Source: Callorhinus ursinus (Eukaryota; Chordata; Mammalia; Carnivora; Otariidae). From it: a stretch of DNA of 64,000 bases. This document shows, piece after piece, positions 48,180 to 60,720 of the stretch (positions within the stretch are counted from its first letter, which is position 1; each line of letters begins with the position of its first letter). Under the pieces are notes generated by a model. The model ran no database searches, was not told the DNA's origin, and was given only the letters and a program-made list of their open reading frames with translations. Where the stretch lies: contig NW_020312966.1 of NCBI RefSeq assembly GCF_003265705.1, forward strand, positions 22,009,436 to 22,073,435, read 5' to 3'. A program made the position numbers and the translations under genes.

Positions 48180-49440
48180 CTCGTATCATGTGCTGCTGAA
48201 TTTGGTTTGCTAGTATTTTGTTCAGAATGTTTACATTCATATTCATCAGAGATATTGGCCGATAGTTTTCCTTTCTTGTACTGTCCTTATCTGGTTTTGT
48301 TAAAATGACTTCGGAAGTGGTCCCTCCTCTTCAATTTTTTGAAGACTTTGAGAAGAACTGGCATTCATTATTTTTTAAATGTTTGGTAAAATTCACCAGT
48401 GAAGCCTTCTGGAGCAGTGCTTTTCCTTTTGGGGAGGTTTTTGATTACTGATTCAATCTCATTACTCTCTACTGGTCTGTTCAGATTTCCAATTTCTTCC
48501 TGTTTCAGACTCAGTAGGTCGTATATTTCTAGGAATTTCTCCATTTCTTCTAGGTTGTCTAGTTTGTTGGTGTGGAGTGGTTTAAGTCTCTTGTGATCCT
48601 TTGTATTTCTGTGGTATCTGTTGTAAAGTCTCTTTAACTAATAATTTTATTAATTTGGGTCATCTCTCTCTCTCTCTCTCTTTTTTGGGCAGTCTCGCTA
48701 AAGGTTTTTCAACTTTGTTTGTTTTTTTTTCCCAAAGAACCAACTCCAAGTTTTGTTAATCTTTTCTATTATTTTCCCATTCTCGATTTCATTTATTTCT
48801 GCTTTAATTATTATATTATTTTCCTTCTTCTAACTTTGGGCTTAGTTTGTTCTTCTTTTTCTATTCCCTTTAGGTGCAATGTTGGGTTGATTTCTTGAGG
48901 TCTTTCTATGTTCTTGATGTATGCACATAGAGCTATATACCTCCTTCTTTCTACTGCTTTTGCTGCATCCCATAAATTTTGGTATATTGTATTTCCATTT
49001 TCATTTTTCTCAAGATAATTTTTTATTTCCCTTATAATCTCTTCTTGGCTCTTCAGGAGCATGGTGTTTAATATCCATGTATTTGTGAGTTTTCTAGTTT
49101 TCCTCCCATTATTGATTTCTAGTATCATTACTATTATCCTAGAAAAGATTTTCTTGACATGAGTTCAATATTCTTAATTTGCTAAGATTTGTTTTGTGGC
49201 CTAACTTATGATCTGTCCTGGAGAATGTTCCATGTGCACTAGAGAGGTATGTGTACTCTGCTCTTGTTGGATAGAATGTTCATTATGTATCTGTTAGGTC
49301 CATCTGGTCTACAGTTATTTAAATGTACTGTTTCCTTATTAATTCTCTTTTTATATGATCTGCCCAATGGTGAGAGTGGGGTATTAAGTCTTCTAGTTAG
49401 GATTTCTAGTTGGGTGCTTCTGTGAATGGAAATTTAGTCT
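48180..49440 (-). pseudogene. LINE-1 ORF2 relic (endonuclease to reverse transcriptase), reverse
   Basis: Read on the minus strand, 49330-49140 matches the C-terminal endonuclease region (ACATTCTCCAGGACAGATCA). 49128-48811 is an open 105-codon stretch with NTWILNTMLLKSQ, YQNLWDAAKAV and KEEQTKPKVRRRK, typical of L1 ORF2 after the endonuclease. 48280-48190 gives reverse-transcriptase sequence PISLMN...[15 protein letters not shown]. Frameshifts and stops separate these parts, so no functional protein is made. The element has lost its 5' and 3' ends. A CT tract at 48661-48680 interrupts it. Confidence 0.8.
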
Positions 49441-52400
49441 GTCAAGATCCACGTTCTGGTTGCTTTAAGGCCTATCCTTCTTCTCCATCATAATCTGACT
49501 TTCTGTAGTCAAGTCCCGCTTTCCCCCTGCAATCCCTATGAAGTGAGACCTGAATGGGCTTCCCAGGAATGACAGTGCTGGGGGAACTGGATGTCTACCT
49601 TGGGCTCTCTTTTTCCCACTGGGGAAAGCATAGACCGGGGGGAGGAGGGCGGCTCTTGGTGTGACACCATGCCAACTTGGGGAAGGGGCCATGTGGTCAG
49701 AATGTGGCTGCTTGTCTTGCCCCTCCAATGCACTCCTTCTTTGTCTCTGTGATCCAAGGAGGGGTTTGGCCTCACCCCCTCTGTTCTAGGATTTTCACAG
49801 TGGTGTCTGGTCTATGAATAGTTGTTAGTTCATCTTCTTATGAGGGGGACTGAAGTCAGGAATGACCTTTGTTGCTATCTTGATGCCACTAGAATTCCAT
49901 TAGTTTCTAAAGATGGAATGTAGGATTAGGGTTGGTGTTGGGGGAAATTCAAAGATAGTGACTCAAGAGAAAAGACAAAACCAAGAGAAAAAAATAATTT
50001 ACTTTAGAATCTGTTTAATAATCTCAGACATTCAGAGTTATAAAGGATGATTTGTAATGATACACTTCTTTCTATATTCCCCCAGTAAGAAAGAAAAGTT
50101 AAACAAGGGAGCCCGGAACCAGGGCCTTATAATTACAGAACTGATATTCTTCAATAATATCTAAGAGATCAGGGAAAATTCTCTTCCACATTTTTATTGT
50201 AGTTTGTAAAAACTTATCATTTTCCCTTAGACCCCTCACACAAAGGGAAAAAACACCAAAACTCTGGCATGCATGCCCCTTTTCTTACTCAGTACATTGG
50301 TCTCTAGAAACTAATTTTAGATGTTAGCACACGTACACATGCGTACATACATACACGGACTAGTTTTCCTAAAATTGGGTGTATCCTGGTGGGACATTAG
50401 CTTCTCTCTGCCTGACACATAAGATTGTTTTCTAGCATGTTTAACTACCCTTCGCTCCTATGAAACTAAACTGAGAAAGAAATACATATTTTCCTCTGAG
50501 TATGTTTCTATTATGAATTTGTAAACTTTCCTATGTTGTACCTGCTGCCATTGATTTTTTTTTTTTTTACTACTTTTAACAGAATTTAAGGTCTTGCCAA
50601 TAACTGGACTCAAAATTCTTTGCTTCACAAAAATTAAACACACGGACACACGCATGTACACACACACACACACACACACACACAGAGGCAAGCGTATGTT
50701 GAGTTTATGTGTAAGAACTTGGGTCTCCAAGTCATCTGGGATTCCGGAGCCCTGTCCCCGCTGAATATTTCTCCAGTCGCCTTCCTATACCATGGTCAAA
50801 TGACCACATGTTCTGAGCAGAAGAGGGAAACACAAGGAAATCTGCCACATCATGTCAGACCCCAACATCCAAGCTGGGGGGAAGAAAACAGAACAAAATT
50901 GGGCCCTTTTGCTTCTGTTCCCTTCAGTCTCTTGGAGAGGAACACCAACTCAATGAGAGCAAAGAATCGGTACTAGAGCTAGGTCCTAACTCGACAGCAT
51001 TCAGGAATCGAGAGAACATTGGTGAGTCCCCTGCCCATTTTCAAATGGCCTTGGACTGGGGTAAGAGTCAACAATTATCTTATCCCCTGCACACCTACCA
51101 TCTTCACATAGCCTCACACGGTTCCTCCAACCCTGTCACTCCTCAGTGCTATGTTCATTCAATGAAAGAACAAATGACTTGGATTCTAGACCTGCCTTTC
51201 TAGAAACTGATGGTATGCTAATTGTTGCATAATTTATCTGTTATCCTGTTTAAACCAAGGGGTAGACATCAGAATGCTCTCAACTCTAAAGTTCGCTGAC
51301 GTGGAATGTGGGATTTAACTGATCCTAAAAATAAGGTCTAGGGAAATAAGGTTATTTACCCGGTGTCTATATTCCTCCTTACCAACAAAAATGGGACTTG
51401 ACATTTGATGTCTTCTCATTGAAGACATTTCCACTGTATAAACTTTTAAACTCAAGATGGGTTTCTTCTGATTGCTTGATATGTTTTCCTCCTTTCAACA
51501 AATGTTTAAGTATTAAAATTTCACTTTAATCCAATCTGACACAATCAAATTTTGATGGAAAAGTAAATAGAAAAAATAAAATCTATCCCAAAGCAATAAA
51601 TAACATTTTGATTTTCCAATAGTTTTATTTACTATTGTCGTTTCTCCTATACATAGCTGATTCCCATTCAGTGGTTTCCAACACTTAGAAATTTTTGAGA
51701 ACCATGGCAAATATGACAGCATCATAGAGATAGGCCTTAAGCAATTTTTGTAAATACCGTTTATCATCACTGTGGGTATTTATAAAGATGATTTCATTAT
51801 GGGATTGAGAAACAGAACTTTTTCAATATGTTAGGAAAATACTGTATTCGTACATACAGGCAAACAGTATGTAGGATGGCCTTGAAAATGATTTGTTCAT
51901 CGGCCTGGAACAGAACTGATTAATCAGGTGACTAAAGAAGCATTCCCAATTCCAAGAATGTACCAGGGGAGGAATGTAAAGAAAAATCCACCTGCGGTAA
52001 GTGTTCTGCATTTCAAGTCTATTAGATAAAAATTAAGTACTTAAAAGCGTAGTTAGTTTTCAGATTACGGTAGACTAGTTCTCAGTATTGAAACATTTAA
52101 AACATATCCATGAAGTCTTTGAACGTCTTTGGATATATTTGGACATATTTTCCTTGTGGCAGAATGTGGGTCACAGAGAATAATCTTTCATTTTTAAAAT
52201 AGAAATATACTGATACGTAAATGTATTGCTTCTAATGTATCCGTCTGCAGGGTATTCTTTTTCTCATAACTGGAAATGGCACAAGTAGGTAACTATATTC
52301 TTCTGGTGGCAAACGGAACTGAGCGATCCTTTGCAATTACAATGCATGGGTTCTACTGGTCCTAGTGCAGGAAGCATAACAATTTGCATATTTTAATTTA

Positions 52401-53629
52401 AGGTTAGAGACCTCTGTCAAAGTAACAGCTTGGACCAGGCCAGCAAGGAGAAACCGAGAAGAGAGAAATAATTGAAAAGGCAGTTCCCAACAAAATGAAA
52501 TTTGTCTCGTTGTCACTTAAGGTTGTCTTCTTGTCTTTCTGAGGGAGCAAGGTCAGCTTAAGAATGAAGGGAGAGTAGAGCACGGTAGATCACTAAGGAC
52601 CAAAGGATAATTTTTCTTTAATAACAGTGGCAATTGCAATATATATTTATGAAGGGGAGAGGAAAAGAATGCACACCAGCTTCCCGGTTAAGAGTCAGCA
52701 GGTGTCCTTTGAGTTGAAATATTGCAGACATGTACATGGCAGATCTAAAGTTTGTCCTCAAAGACAAGCAGGTTACAGAGGAGATGAAGTACTTAATGAA
52801 ATAATTTAGTGTGACATATTGATATTGAAGTCTGGAAGGCAGAAAAGGATTTGCAACAAAATTAAGGTATGTTCCTCTTGAAACAGTTCCCCATTTCTTT
52901 CTCTGAGGGTTGATAGGAGATTTTCATGAGAAAAGAAGCCCATTTTATTTCTCTTTCCAAGTTTATGCCAAAACATAGGTGCCAGGGTGAAGTTCAACAT
53001 TTGCAGCCTCATGAAAATCTCTTTGGAATAAGGTCCAGAAAAAAATCACGTATGAAATGTGTCTTGGTTATGTTTTAGAAAGGTTTTAATCTCTCCAGTG
53101 TCATGTGTTTTCAGTTAAAATGTACATTAGTAAAAAAAACCCGGGCACCAGCAGTGAAGGGAATTAGGCCTGAGGAATGTTAGTTTTAGGTACAGGCAGT
53201 GGAGGATGGCCAGGGCCATCCTGATAATAGTGTCAGGGCATAAAATCAGCAGCCAAATTTCAACTCTGAGTGGGGCTAAACATTGTCACAAGGATCTAGG
53301 AACATTAAAAAAAAATGCTTGCTTGAGAAAATGAAGATAAGTATTTCATGTTCATGATATAGTATCATCATTTACATAAAAAGAAAAGAAAAAAAAAGCC
53401 ATATTCTGTGGTTGGCGAGTTCTGTTCTGTCCTAATACATTGGAGGGAAGCCAGGCATCATGATGGCTGACTTGATCAGTGATTCTCAACTGGTGGGACG
53501 TTGCTTATCAAAGTTTGCTGATGAGCCGTGTAGGGAACATGAAATGTATGAAAACTGCCCCCCTCTGTTCCCTCATTGTGAATCAAGGGTAGAGCATTAT
53601 TTACTATTTTGAAGAATCAAAACATTGGG
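49441..53629. other. Intergenic, mainly unique AT-rich sequence
   Basis: No gene. One CA repeat lies at 50659. Frames at 49465-49775 and 51513-52011 have no family resemblance. Confidence 0.5.
50659..50684. repeat. (CA)n microsatellite
   Basis: 26 bp of CA preceded by CACGGACACACGCATGTA. Confidence 0.95.
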
Positions 53630-53780
53630 CTAGACTACTAGCTCTCTGGCTAGACAACCTTGGACAAATTCGTTATCAACCCCGCACGTGAGTTTCCTCA
53701 TCCTGAAAGGGTGCATTGCTCTCCTTCACAGTTTTCGTGAAACTGCATGGGTGAACGTGCTCTTTTAAGTTGTTGACCGT
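53630..53780 (+). repeat. Probable MIR remnant
   Basis: GCTCTCTGGCTAGACAACCTTGGACAAATTCG then GAGTTTCCTCATCCTGAAAGGG is in the MIR order (GACCTTGGGCAAGTTA...TTTCCTCATCTGTAAAATGGG). Confidence 0.45.
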
Positions 53781-55120
53781 GTTGCAAATTTAGGTTTTTC
53801 TTCTGAATTGACAGATGAATGTACATACTTGGCTTCTAGATACTTGCAAACCCATCAGCTCAGTCGTTTTTTTCTAAAGCTAAGTCTCAAATGTCTATGT
53901 TTCCTCTTTGGTCCCAGTCACATAATGTAATCACGGGCTTCTGCTCACTTACCTGCCCAGGGCATCTTATAAGAAAGAGAGGGCTTGTTCTCACAAGTAT
54001 ATTTTCAAAATATATTACAACTATTGCTCCAGAAATATCTCCCAAATTTCTCTCCCCACCCGTGGTTTTTCCCCTTTGAAACATAGTAAGAAAATAAGAA
54101 AATGTGTTTGCCACAAAACATATCTAATAATGAGGTCATGTCAAATGCCTATAGCTTCTGGTAAGGTGCTGCAAAGTGGCAATTTTGGAAAGAAAGTTTG
54201 TAGAATTTACTTGGCACTGTGGAGCCTTTCCATTAAAAAGGAAAGAAAGAAAGACCACACAACACTTGCTATGAAAAGATATTACATTTTCTCCAGAGAA
54301 GTAACACTTCCTCCTTTGTTTGGAGCCTCTCCAGTGACTTTGAAGTATTTTTGCAGATTACTTTACCTAAAGTTTTTTAAAACTCACAAAATAGCCATGA
54401 AGTAATAAAATAGAAACTCTTAGTATGCCAATCAAAGGCAGATGTAGAAACAGTAGTCCTAAGAAAATGTGACCTGTCTAAAACCTCCTTAAAAAAAGCT
54501 GATGGATCCAGAAATAGAATCCAAGCAGCTGACTGTAAGCATTGGGCAGCATTTCCTCTCTTCAGAATTATTATTGTGTAAAGCCTTTGCACATAAACAA
54601 CCTCTTGCTCCTTGAGGATGAATGAGGTCATGCTAACAAGCTACCCATTCTTTCCATAAGAAATACTGCAGTCGTGGCCACTGTGCTAATTCATAGAGTG
54701 TTCATGGGCCACAGTGAACACACACACACACACACACACACACAAGCACATACACAGGCACACATAAAATCCCACACAAAATTCAGTTTGTTTTGGTTTT
54801 CTTAAACCAAGCTTTAGTCGGAATTTTAATTTCAAGTTTTGGCCCACAGTTGTTGCCGAAATTTCACACTCTGTCCTTTTCTGTTCCTACTTGTTCTGCC
54901 CTCCCTAAGTCATAGAATAAAAGAGCTAGATCGCGGTAGAATGGATTTTTAACAGATTGTATAATTTAGCTATTGTCACTTCCACAAAGGCTGTTCATTA
55001 ATATGCATTATGGACATGAAATAGAATTTGGAAGTTTGGAAGTCATCAAATCTTGACCATGAAAAAGATATCAGTTAAAGTTATCATATCAGAATTATAC
55101 TTGGTTTTAGAGATGTTGAA
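53781..55120. other. Intergenic, unique sequence
   Basis: Contains a CA repeat (54719-54744). No gene or other repeat recognised. Confidence 0.5.
54719..54744. repeat. (CA)n microsatellite
   Basis: 26 bp of CA, followed by AGCACATACACAGGCACACA. Confidence 0.95.
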
Positions 55121-55135
55121 AAAAAAGTAAATATT

Positions 55136-55291
55136 GGGGTGCCTCGGTGGCTCAGTCAGTTAAGCATCCGCCTTCTGCTCAGGTGATCGAGCCCCACATC
55201 AGGCTCCCTGCTCAGCGGGGAGTCTGTTTCCCTCCCTGCGCCTTCCCTTGCTCATGCTTGCGCTCTCTCTCAAATAAAAATAAAATCTTTT
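55136..55291 (+). mobile_element. Carnivore SINE, forward, with core deletion
   Basis: GGGGTGCCTCGGTGGCTCAGTC head and AAATAAAAATAAAATCTT tail. The core runs from GCTCAGGTGATCGAGCC directly, lacking the usual CATGATCTCAGGGTCCTGGG segment of about 20 bp. AAAAAAGTAAATATT / AAAAAAGTGAATATT flank it (55121-55135 and 55292-55306). Confidence 0.92.
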
Positions 55292-55306
55292 AAAAAAGTG
55301 AATATT

Positions 55307-56057
55307 TTTAAGGAAACATACAAATAGCATCTTGATATAATTTAGGTAATTTGTACAACTTATATGTACCTTTTTCTGTACAATACTTCGGAGATAAGAA
55401 AATGAAAAGATAGTAGTAGTAAACAGAAATTGGCTCTTCAAAGACCAGCTGAAGTTATAGTCTAAAGGTACTTTGTCCATGTGTATGGTTTAAAGAAGAC
55501 TGTTGGCGCACACTGGGTTTTAGGCACAGGAGAGCAAACACAATTACTAGCTTCATCCTCTTTGAATATGAAAAGAGGGCATTCTGGCTACTTTGTTGGC
55601 AGTCAGCAGTTCCCAATTCTCCCTCTGCAGTCTTTCCATTACAATGCTCATGAAAACAGGAAAAGAGAGGCAGTTTCAATAGCAGTGGAAACTCGGGAGT
55701 GTTGGTCAAAAATGTGTCAGGCAAAAAAATTGGAGAGTCAAGGAGGGAAAGCTTTAGCCTGGAGGCAGAATGACAAAGCCCGGTGGGTTAATACGGTGAG
55801 GGATTTTCCATCCACACCAGCTCATGGAGGCACAGGTGCACCTTTCTGTTTTGTGAAAGCTCCTCCACAGGGAATCCAAACACACTGTTCTCCTCTTTGG
55901 CTCCACTTCGGCCTTTACTGCATCTCTGTCCAGTATTCCTAGGGAGTGAAACACTACTGGGGTCAACATGGGTGTAGATGACCTTTTAGATCCAGATGTT
56001 GGAATATTTATTTCACCATTTAGAGATAAAGAAAGCTTGCCATGCAGCTCATTAAAT
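55307..56057. other. Intergenic with an open 153-codon frame, no family
   Basis: The plus-strand frame at 55481-55942 is long for AT-rich DNA, but it shows no domain, no codon-bias contrast and overlaps a minus frame. It is more likely chance than a gene. Confidence 0.4.
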
Positions 56058-56305
56058 AAGAGCATGGGCTTTGGATTAAAAAAGAAAAAGCCTAATTATA
56101 CATCCTGGTTCCACTATTTTCTCCCTCCTTTATCTTAGAAAAGTTACTTCATCTCTGCAAGCCTCATTATTTTCACCTTTAGAAGGGATAATAATAGTAC
56201 ATTTTTTCATAAGATTTTTGGGAAAAATCATTGAAATAATATATTCAAGATGTTTAAGTGGTGTTTAGCATATAGCTAAGTGCTCAATAAATATTATTAA
56301 TATGT
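56058..56305 (+). repeat. MIR, nearly full length
   Basis: AGAGCATGGGCTTTGGATT, CATCCTGGTTCCACTATTTTC, AAAAGTTACTTCATCTCTGCAAGCCTCA, GGGATAATAATAGTACA, and AGCTAAGTGCTCAATAAATATTATT are in MIR order. Confidence 0.75.
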
Positions 56306-56514
56306 TCAAAAACTAAAATGTAATTACAGAATTAAAATTATTAGAAATAATAAACTGTATCAACATTACAGAAAATTGAGCTTTTAATAAGGAATAAAAT
56401 CTTAAGTGTCTTAGAACCCAGAAGGAAAAAAAACCAATGAAATGGAAACTGATGTGGGAAACAAAGGCAGAAGAAAAATTATTAAATTTCCTTACAACCT
56501 ACAGCAAATTGACA

Positions 56515-57020
56515 AGTCCTTGAAACAGGCAGAGTGACAGTCCTCTAGGAACCCAGCTGTGATGATGTTAATACCTTGTTAAGGGCAAAAGTCAATCTCA
56601 GCCCAACTCCCAGGGTCCTGTCTACTTTAACGTATAAAAATTCCTTTAGAAACTTCCTTTATCTCTACCCCCCAAGATACATGTTGGCAATCATCCCCCA
56701 AGCATATGACCCACCGATATACATCTGAAGGGTCTCATGACTAAGGTTTGATTAGACAGTAACAAATGACATTTTCCCAACAACAGCTAGCCCCCTCAAG
56801 GTCCTGGAAACCTTGCTTCCAAAATTCCTTGGAGACTTATGCTCTCCCTCAACCCCTCCCAACTTGAAAGTATATAATGGGCCACTCCTCATGACCCCAG
56901 TGCAACTCTTTCTGCCCACGGGTCCTGTCCCGTGCTTTAGTAAAACCACCCTTTTTTGCACCAAAGACGTCTCAAGAATTCTTTCTTGCCATCGCTTCAA
57001 ACTCTAATATCTTTCCTACA
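56515..57020 (+). mobile_element. Solo LTR of gammaretrovirus-type endogenous retrovirus
   Basis: About 500 bp with LTR architecture: a TATA box (TATATAATGG, 56871-56880), a promoter-proximal C-rich region, CCACGGGTCCTGTCCCGTGC, a variant polyadenylation signal AGTAAA (56939-56944), GCACC about 15 bp later, then AAGACGTCTCAAGAATTCTTTCTT. It ends near CCTACA. This layout is typical of carnivore class I ERV LTRs. No primer-binding site, gag, pol or env follows, so it is a solitary LTR. Exact ends and the 4-bp duplication are not resolved. Confidence 0.7.
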
Positions 57021-57879
57021 TCAGAAACAGTGATAGAAAAAAATGGCAGATATTAAAGTCAGAGAATCATCATCAACATATGCTTAACTGGTGTCATAAT
57101 AAATAAATAAAAGTAATAAACTATAATGGAAGCCAAACTTACTAAGCTCAGTACTTCAATATGTAAGACAAATTAGGTACCAGACAAGAAAATGGAGAAA
57201 AACAATTAGACATAGGTTTATATGGTTTTGGTTTCTTTCTTGTATATTTGTGGTTTCAACTCTTAAAGAAATCTTAATCCGTGCAAAGCATTAAAGAAAG
57301 AAGTCATAACAAACCAAACCACAAAAGCCAGAATTGTTTCACAGTTTTCTTCAGTAGCACAAAATTCTAGAAACCAGTGAAGCAATGTCAGGGTTCACAA
57401 TCTCAATTGTTCAGTTACTGATAGAAGTCAGACAGGTCATGCAAGCGAGTGAAATAGTGCATGTAAGTATGGCGAATTGAGGAGCGCAGGTTCCGATGAA
57501 GGGCAGAAGTAGCCACTGGACTCTAGTTCTGTATCGCTAGGTGAGAATGCTCTCCACGGCTGCCAACCGTTCTAGCCTTTCATGAAAGCCAGGATTATGA
57601 ATTTTTATGTGAAATCTCCAGATTTTTAAAGTCATCAACACATTTACATTTTTATGTTACTATAAGCCAAGGAAAATACATCAGTAGGCGAATATATGGC
57701 CTCTAAACTAATTCCAGGTCAGCAGTTCATATAGAACAGAGCCATAACATAAGCGAAAGAGTTCCATTTCTAGCCAAGTTTTTGTTCATGTATAAGAGAA
57801 AAACACATTTTCATATATTGATCATTTATTTTCATACATTTCATGTATATCACAACTTTTCCTATCTTTTTGCTTTTAA

Positions 57880-59285
57880 CTTATTTCTTTGTAGAATGAA
57901 TTTCTTTTAGGCAACCTATAAATGTATTTTGTGTCCTCCCTCTCTCTCTATATATATATGTATTATATTAATTATATAAATTTATACATTACAATCCCTA
58001 CCTTTTAACTGAGGGTTAGACCATTTAGATTTGATGTGATTATTGACAATCTGTTATCCTACAATTTGATTTCTATTTGTCCCATTTTCCCTCTGTTCCT
58101 TTTTTTTCTTTTCTGCCTTCTTTTTAATTATTATTTATGATTTCACATTATTTCTTTTATTGGATAGAGCATTAGTTATAACTATGTTAGTGATTACTTT
58201 AGGGTCTATAAGTACACATCTCTAACTATCAGAGTCCACCTTTAAGTGATAGGACACAAACTCGTGTATACTCTAAGAAACTTAAACTGTTGTATTTCCA
58301 TTTTTGCCCTCTGAGCTTTTGAGCTATTGTAACTATATATTTTGCTTTGACATATGTTAAAATCATATTACACAATTATTAATTTTGCTTTAAACAGCAG
58401 ATCCTTCTTTTTAAAGATATTTAAATAATTTTCTTACAAAGCTTTATATGTACCTACATAGTTATTATTCCCAAAGCTCTTTATTGCCCACAGGTTTTGT
58501 ATATTTGAAAAGTCTTTATTTAGGATTTGTTTTTGAAAGGTATTGTCAATGGGTAAATAATTGTAGGTTGACAGTTTTTCTTTTAGTACTTCTGGTTTGT
58601 ATTACATCCAATGAGAAATCTTCTGTGACATGTTGTTCTTTTACATGACATGTATTTTTTCTACCTCTGGCTGCCTTTAAGATAGCCTTTATCCCTGATT
58701 TTAAGCAATTTGATTCTGATGTGACTTGGCAAAGTCTTTTTCATGTCACTTGCACTTGAGGTTTATTGAGCATTTTGGATCTTGGGATATATGCTTTTCA
58801 GCAAATTCAGAAAAATTGTGCCTGTTATTTCTTTAAATATTCTCTGTACTCCTGGTTTCTTGTCTTTCAGCAACTTCGATCATGTGTTTATTTGTTCTTG
58901 TGCTCACTGATGCTGTGGCCATATTTCTTTAGGCTTTAATCTACATTTTTTTAAATTAAGTACTTTTTATTGATATGTCTTCATTTTCACTAGTCTCTTC
59001 TTCTGCAAGGTCTAATCAGCCATGAATCCCATCCAGTGATTTTTTTTCATCTCAGATATTGTAGTCTTTATCAGTGTAAGTTCAGTTTAGTTTTTTAAAA
59101 ATCTATCTTGTGTCTCCATTTTACATGTTCAGTCTTTCATTTAGCTTCTTGAATGTCTGTAATACAGACATAATAGTTTATTTAATGTTCTTCTTTACCA
59201 GTTCTGTCATTTGTGTATTTCTGGTTCTCTTAAAATCTTATTTTTGCTCCACTCTTTCTCTCCGTGGAATACTCAGCTGTATATA
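57880..59285 (-). repeat. Degraded LINE-1/HAL1-like block, reverse
   Basis: TGAGGGTTAGACCATTTAGATTTGATGTGATTATTGAC is the reverse of the start of an L1 ORF2 (LTLNVNGLN region). Sequence above it (GAGAAATCTTCTGTGACATG, CTGGCTGCCTTTAAGATAGCC, TTATTTCTTTAAATATTCTCTG) follows the order of old L1/HAL1 elements upstream of ORF2. No intact frame remains. Confidence 0.55.
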
Positions 59286-59291
59286 TCAAGA

Positions 59292-59412
59292 GTTGATAAA
59301 CTTTTTTCTGTGAAAGACCAGAGAGGAAATACATTAGGGTTTGCAAGTCATTTGATATGTGTTGTGAGGAAGCAACCATAGACAATATGCAAATGAATGG
59401 ATGTGGCTCATG
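59292..59412 (-). repeat. hAT-type (MER58-like) fragment
   Basis: GTTGATAAACTTTTTTCTGTGAAAGACCAGAGAGGAAATACATTAGGGTTTGCAAG and GCAACCATAGACAATATGCAAATGAATGG resemble the (A/G)AAAGGGCCAGATAGTAAATA type of hAT element. It separates two L1-like blocks. Confidence 0.5.
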
Positions 59413-59429
59413 ATAAATATATCGTCTTG

Positions 59430-60720
59430 TTCTAGTGTTTCTTTTATGGGTTGATAACATCCTTCTTGACATTAAATTATATTTGTCAGGTAATAAGATT
59501 ACTATGTCAGTTCTCTTTTGGTTCATATTTGCTTGATATGTCTTTTTTTTTTTTCTTTTATACAGGGTATTATTGACTTTGTTTTTTGCATGCGTTATTA
59601 GAGTCTATGCCTTTTAACTCATGTTTAGCTCACTTTTATAGATAACTATAATTACTAGATAAATATAGCTGCTATTATATTGGTACTTATCTTTCATGTA
59701 AACTTCACATTTTTTTCTCTACTTACATTTTCTGTTTGATAGATTGTAGTTTGTTCTGTTGTTTAAAATATGTACATGGCATTTTTTTTTGTTATTATGG
59801 TAGTGTCCTCTCCAAAGACCCATAATCATGATTATATTCTTGTAGTAAATTTTTTAAGTTGTATTCTGTATACACACACATCTATATGCATATAGGTCTA
59901 TATGTTTTAAGAATTTTATGTATTTTTCTTCTAACAAAACAAGTGATGAATGTAACTTTCTGAAGGGACATTTTCCTTCACAAGATAAATAATTCAGTCT
60001 TACTACTCAAGTTTGCTACCTCATCAAATTGAATCATGTTAACTTTTAGTTCTGGGCTATTGTATGTATATTTCTTCATTTGCTCTAGATTCTCTCTCAG
60101 ATTTTGCCAACAATAACTGTTTACCAGAATATTTGCTCATCCTATTTACCATATTTCTTCCATCATATTCTGGATGTGTTCTTTTCTAATTTGATTATAT
60201 CCTCGAATGTCGTTTTCAGTTGGGGAGTTAGTTCCTTCTTTTGCTTTCTACTTAGTAGTATTCAGATTTTCTCTTTGTCTTTTATATTCTTTAATTATAC
60301 TCCGTCTAGGTGTGAGTTTTTCATTAACAATCCTATTTGGTACTCAGTTGTCTTTCTGAATGCAAGATCTTCCATCTTTCTTTAATTCTGAGAAAAATGC
60401 CCACATTGTTATACATTGTATTTGCACTTGGAACTTTGTTGTGGCTCATTTTTCTTTTTCTATATGGCTAATACTGTCTAATATCTCTATATCGATCATG
60501 CTGTTTTAAATTCTTAATGTGTCAGTTCCAATATTTTTGCTTAAGATGGTATATGTTGCCTGGTCTGTGCTTTCTCTTTTAGGTAATTGTAGATTTTGAC
60601 ATCTAGTTATTCTGGTGATTTCCTGTGTTCCTGGCGCATCAGATACTCTGTTTCAGCAGGACCTCTGAAAAGAAAAAGATGATCCTGAATTTCTGGAAAT
60701 GCGTTTGGGGCAAGAGCTAA
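59430..60720 (-). repeat. Second degraded LINE-1/HAL1-like block, reverse
   Basis: TTCTCTTTTGGTTCATATTTGCTTGATATGTC and GTCTATGCCTTTTAACTCATGTTTAGCTC correspond to the reversed beginning of L1 ORF2. AATCCTATTTGGTACTCAGTTG and CAGTTCCAATATTTTTGC follow in the order of upstream L1/HAL1-like sequence. It covers much the same part of the element as the block at 57880-59285. Confidence 0.45.

Noticed and set aside
53480..53530. AGTGATTCTCAACTGGTGGGACG, like the end of a hAT (MER-type) element
   Set aside because: Only the first about 20 bases resemble a terminus, too short to annotate.
55481..55942. 153-codon plus-strand frame
   Set aside because: No recognisable domain, no compositional contrast with its surroundings, and an overlapping minus-strand frame. 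Kept only as a note in the interval description.
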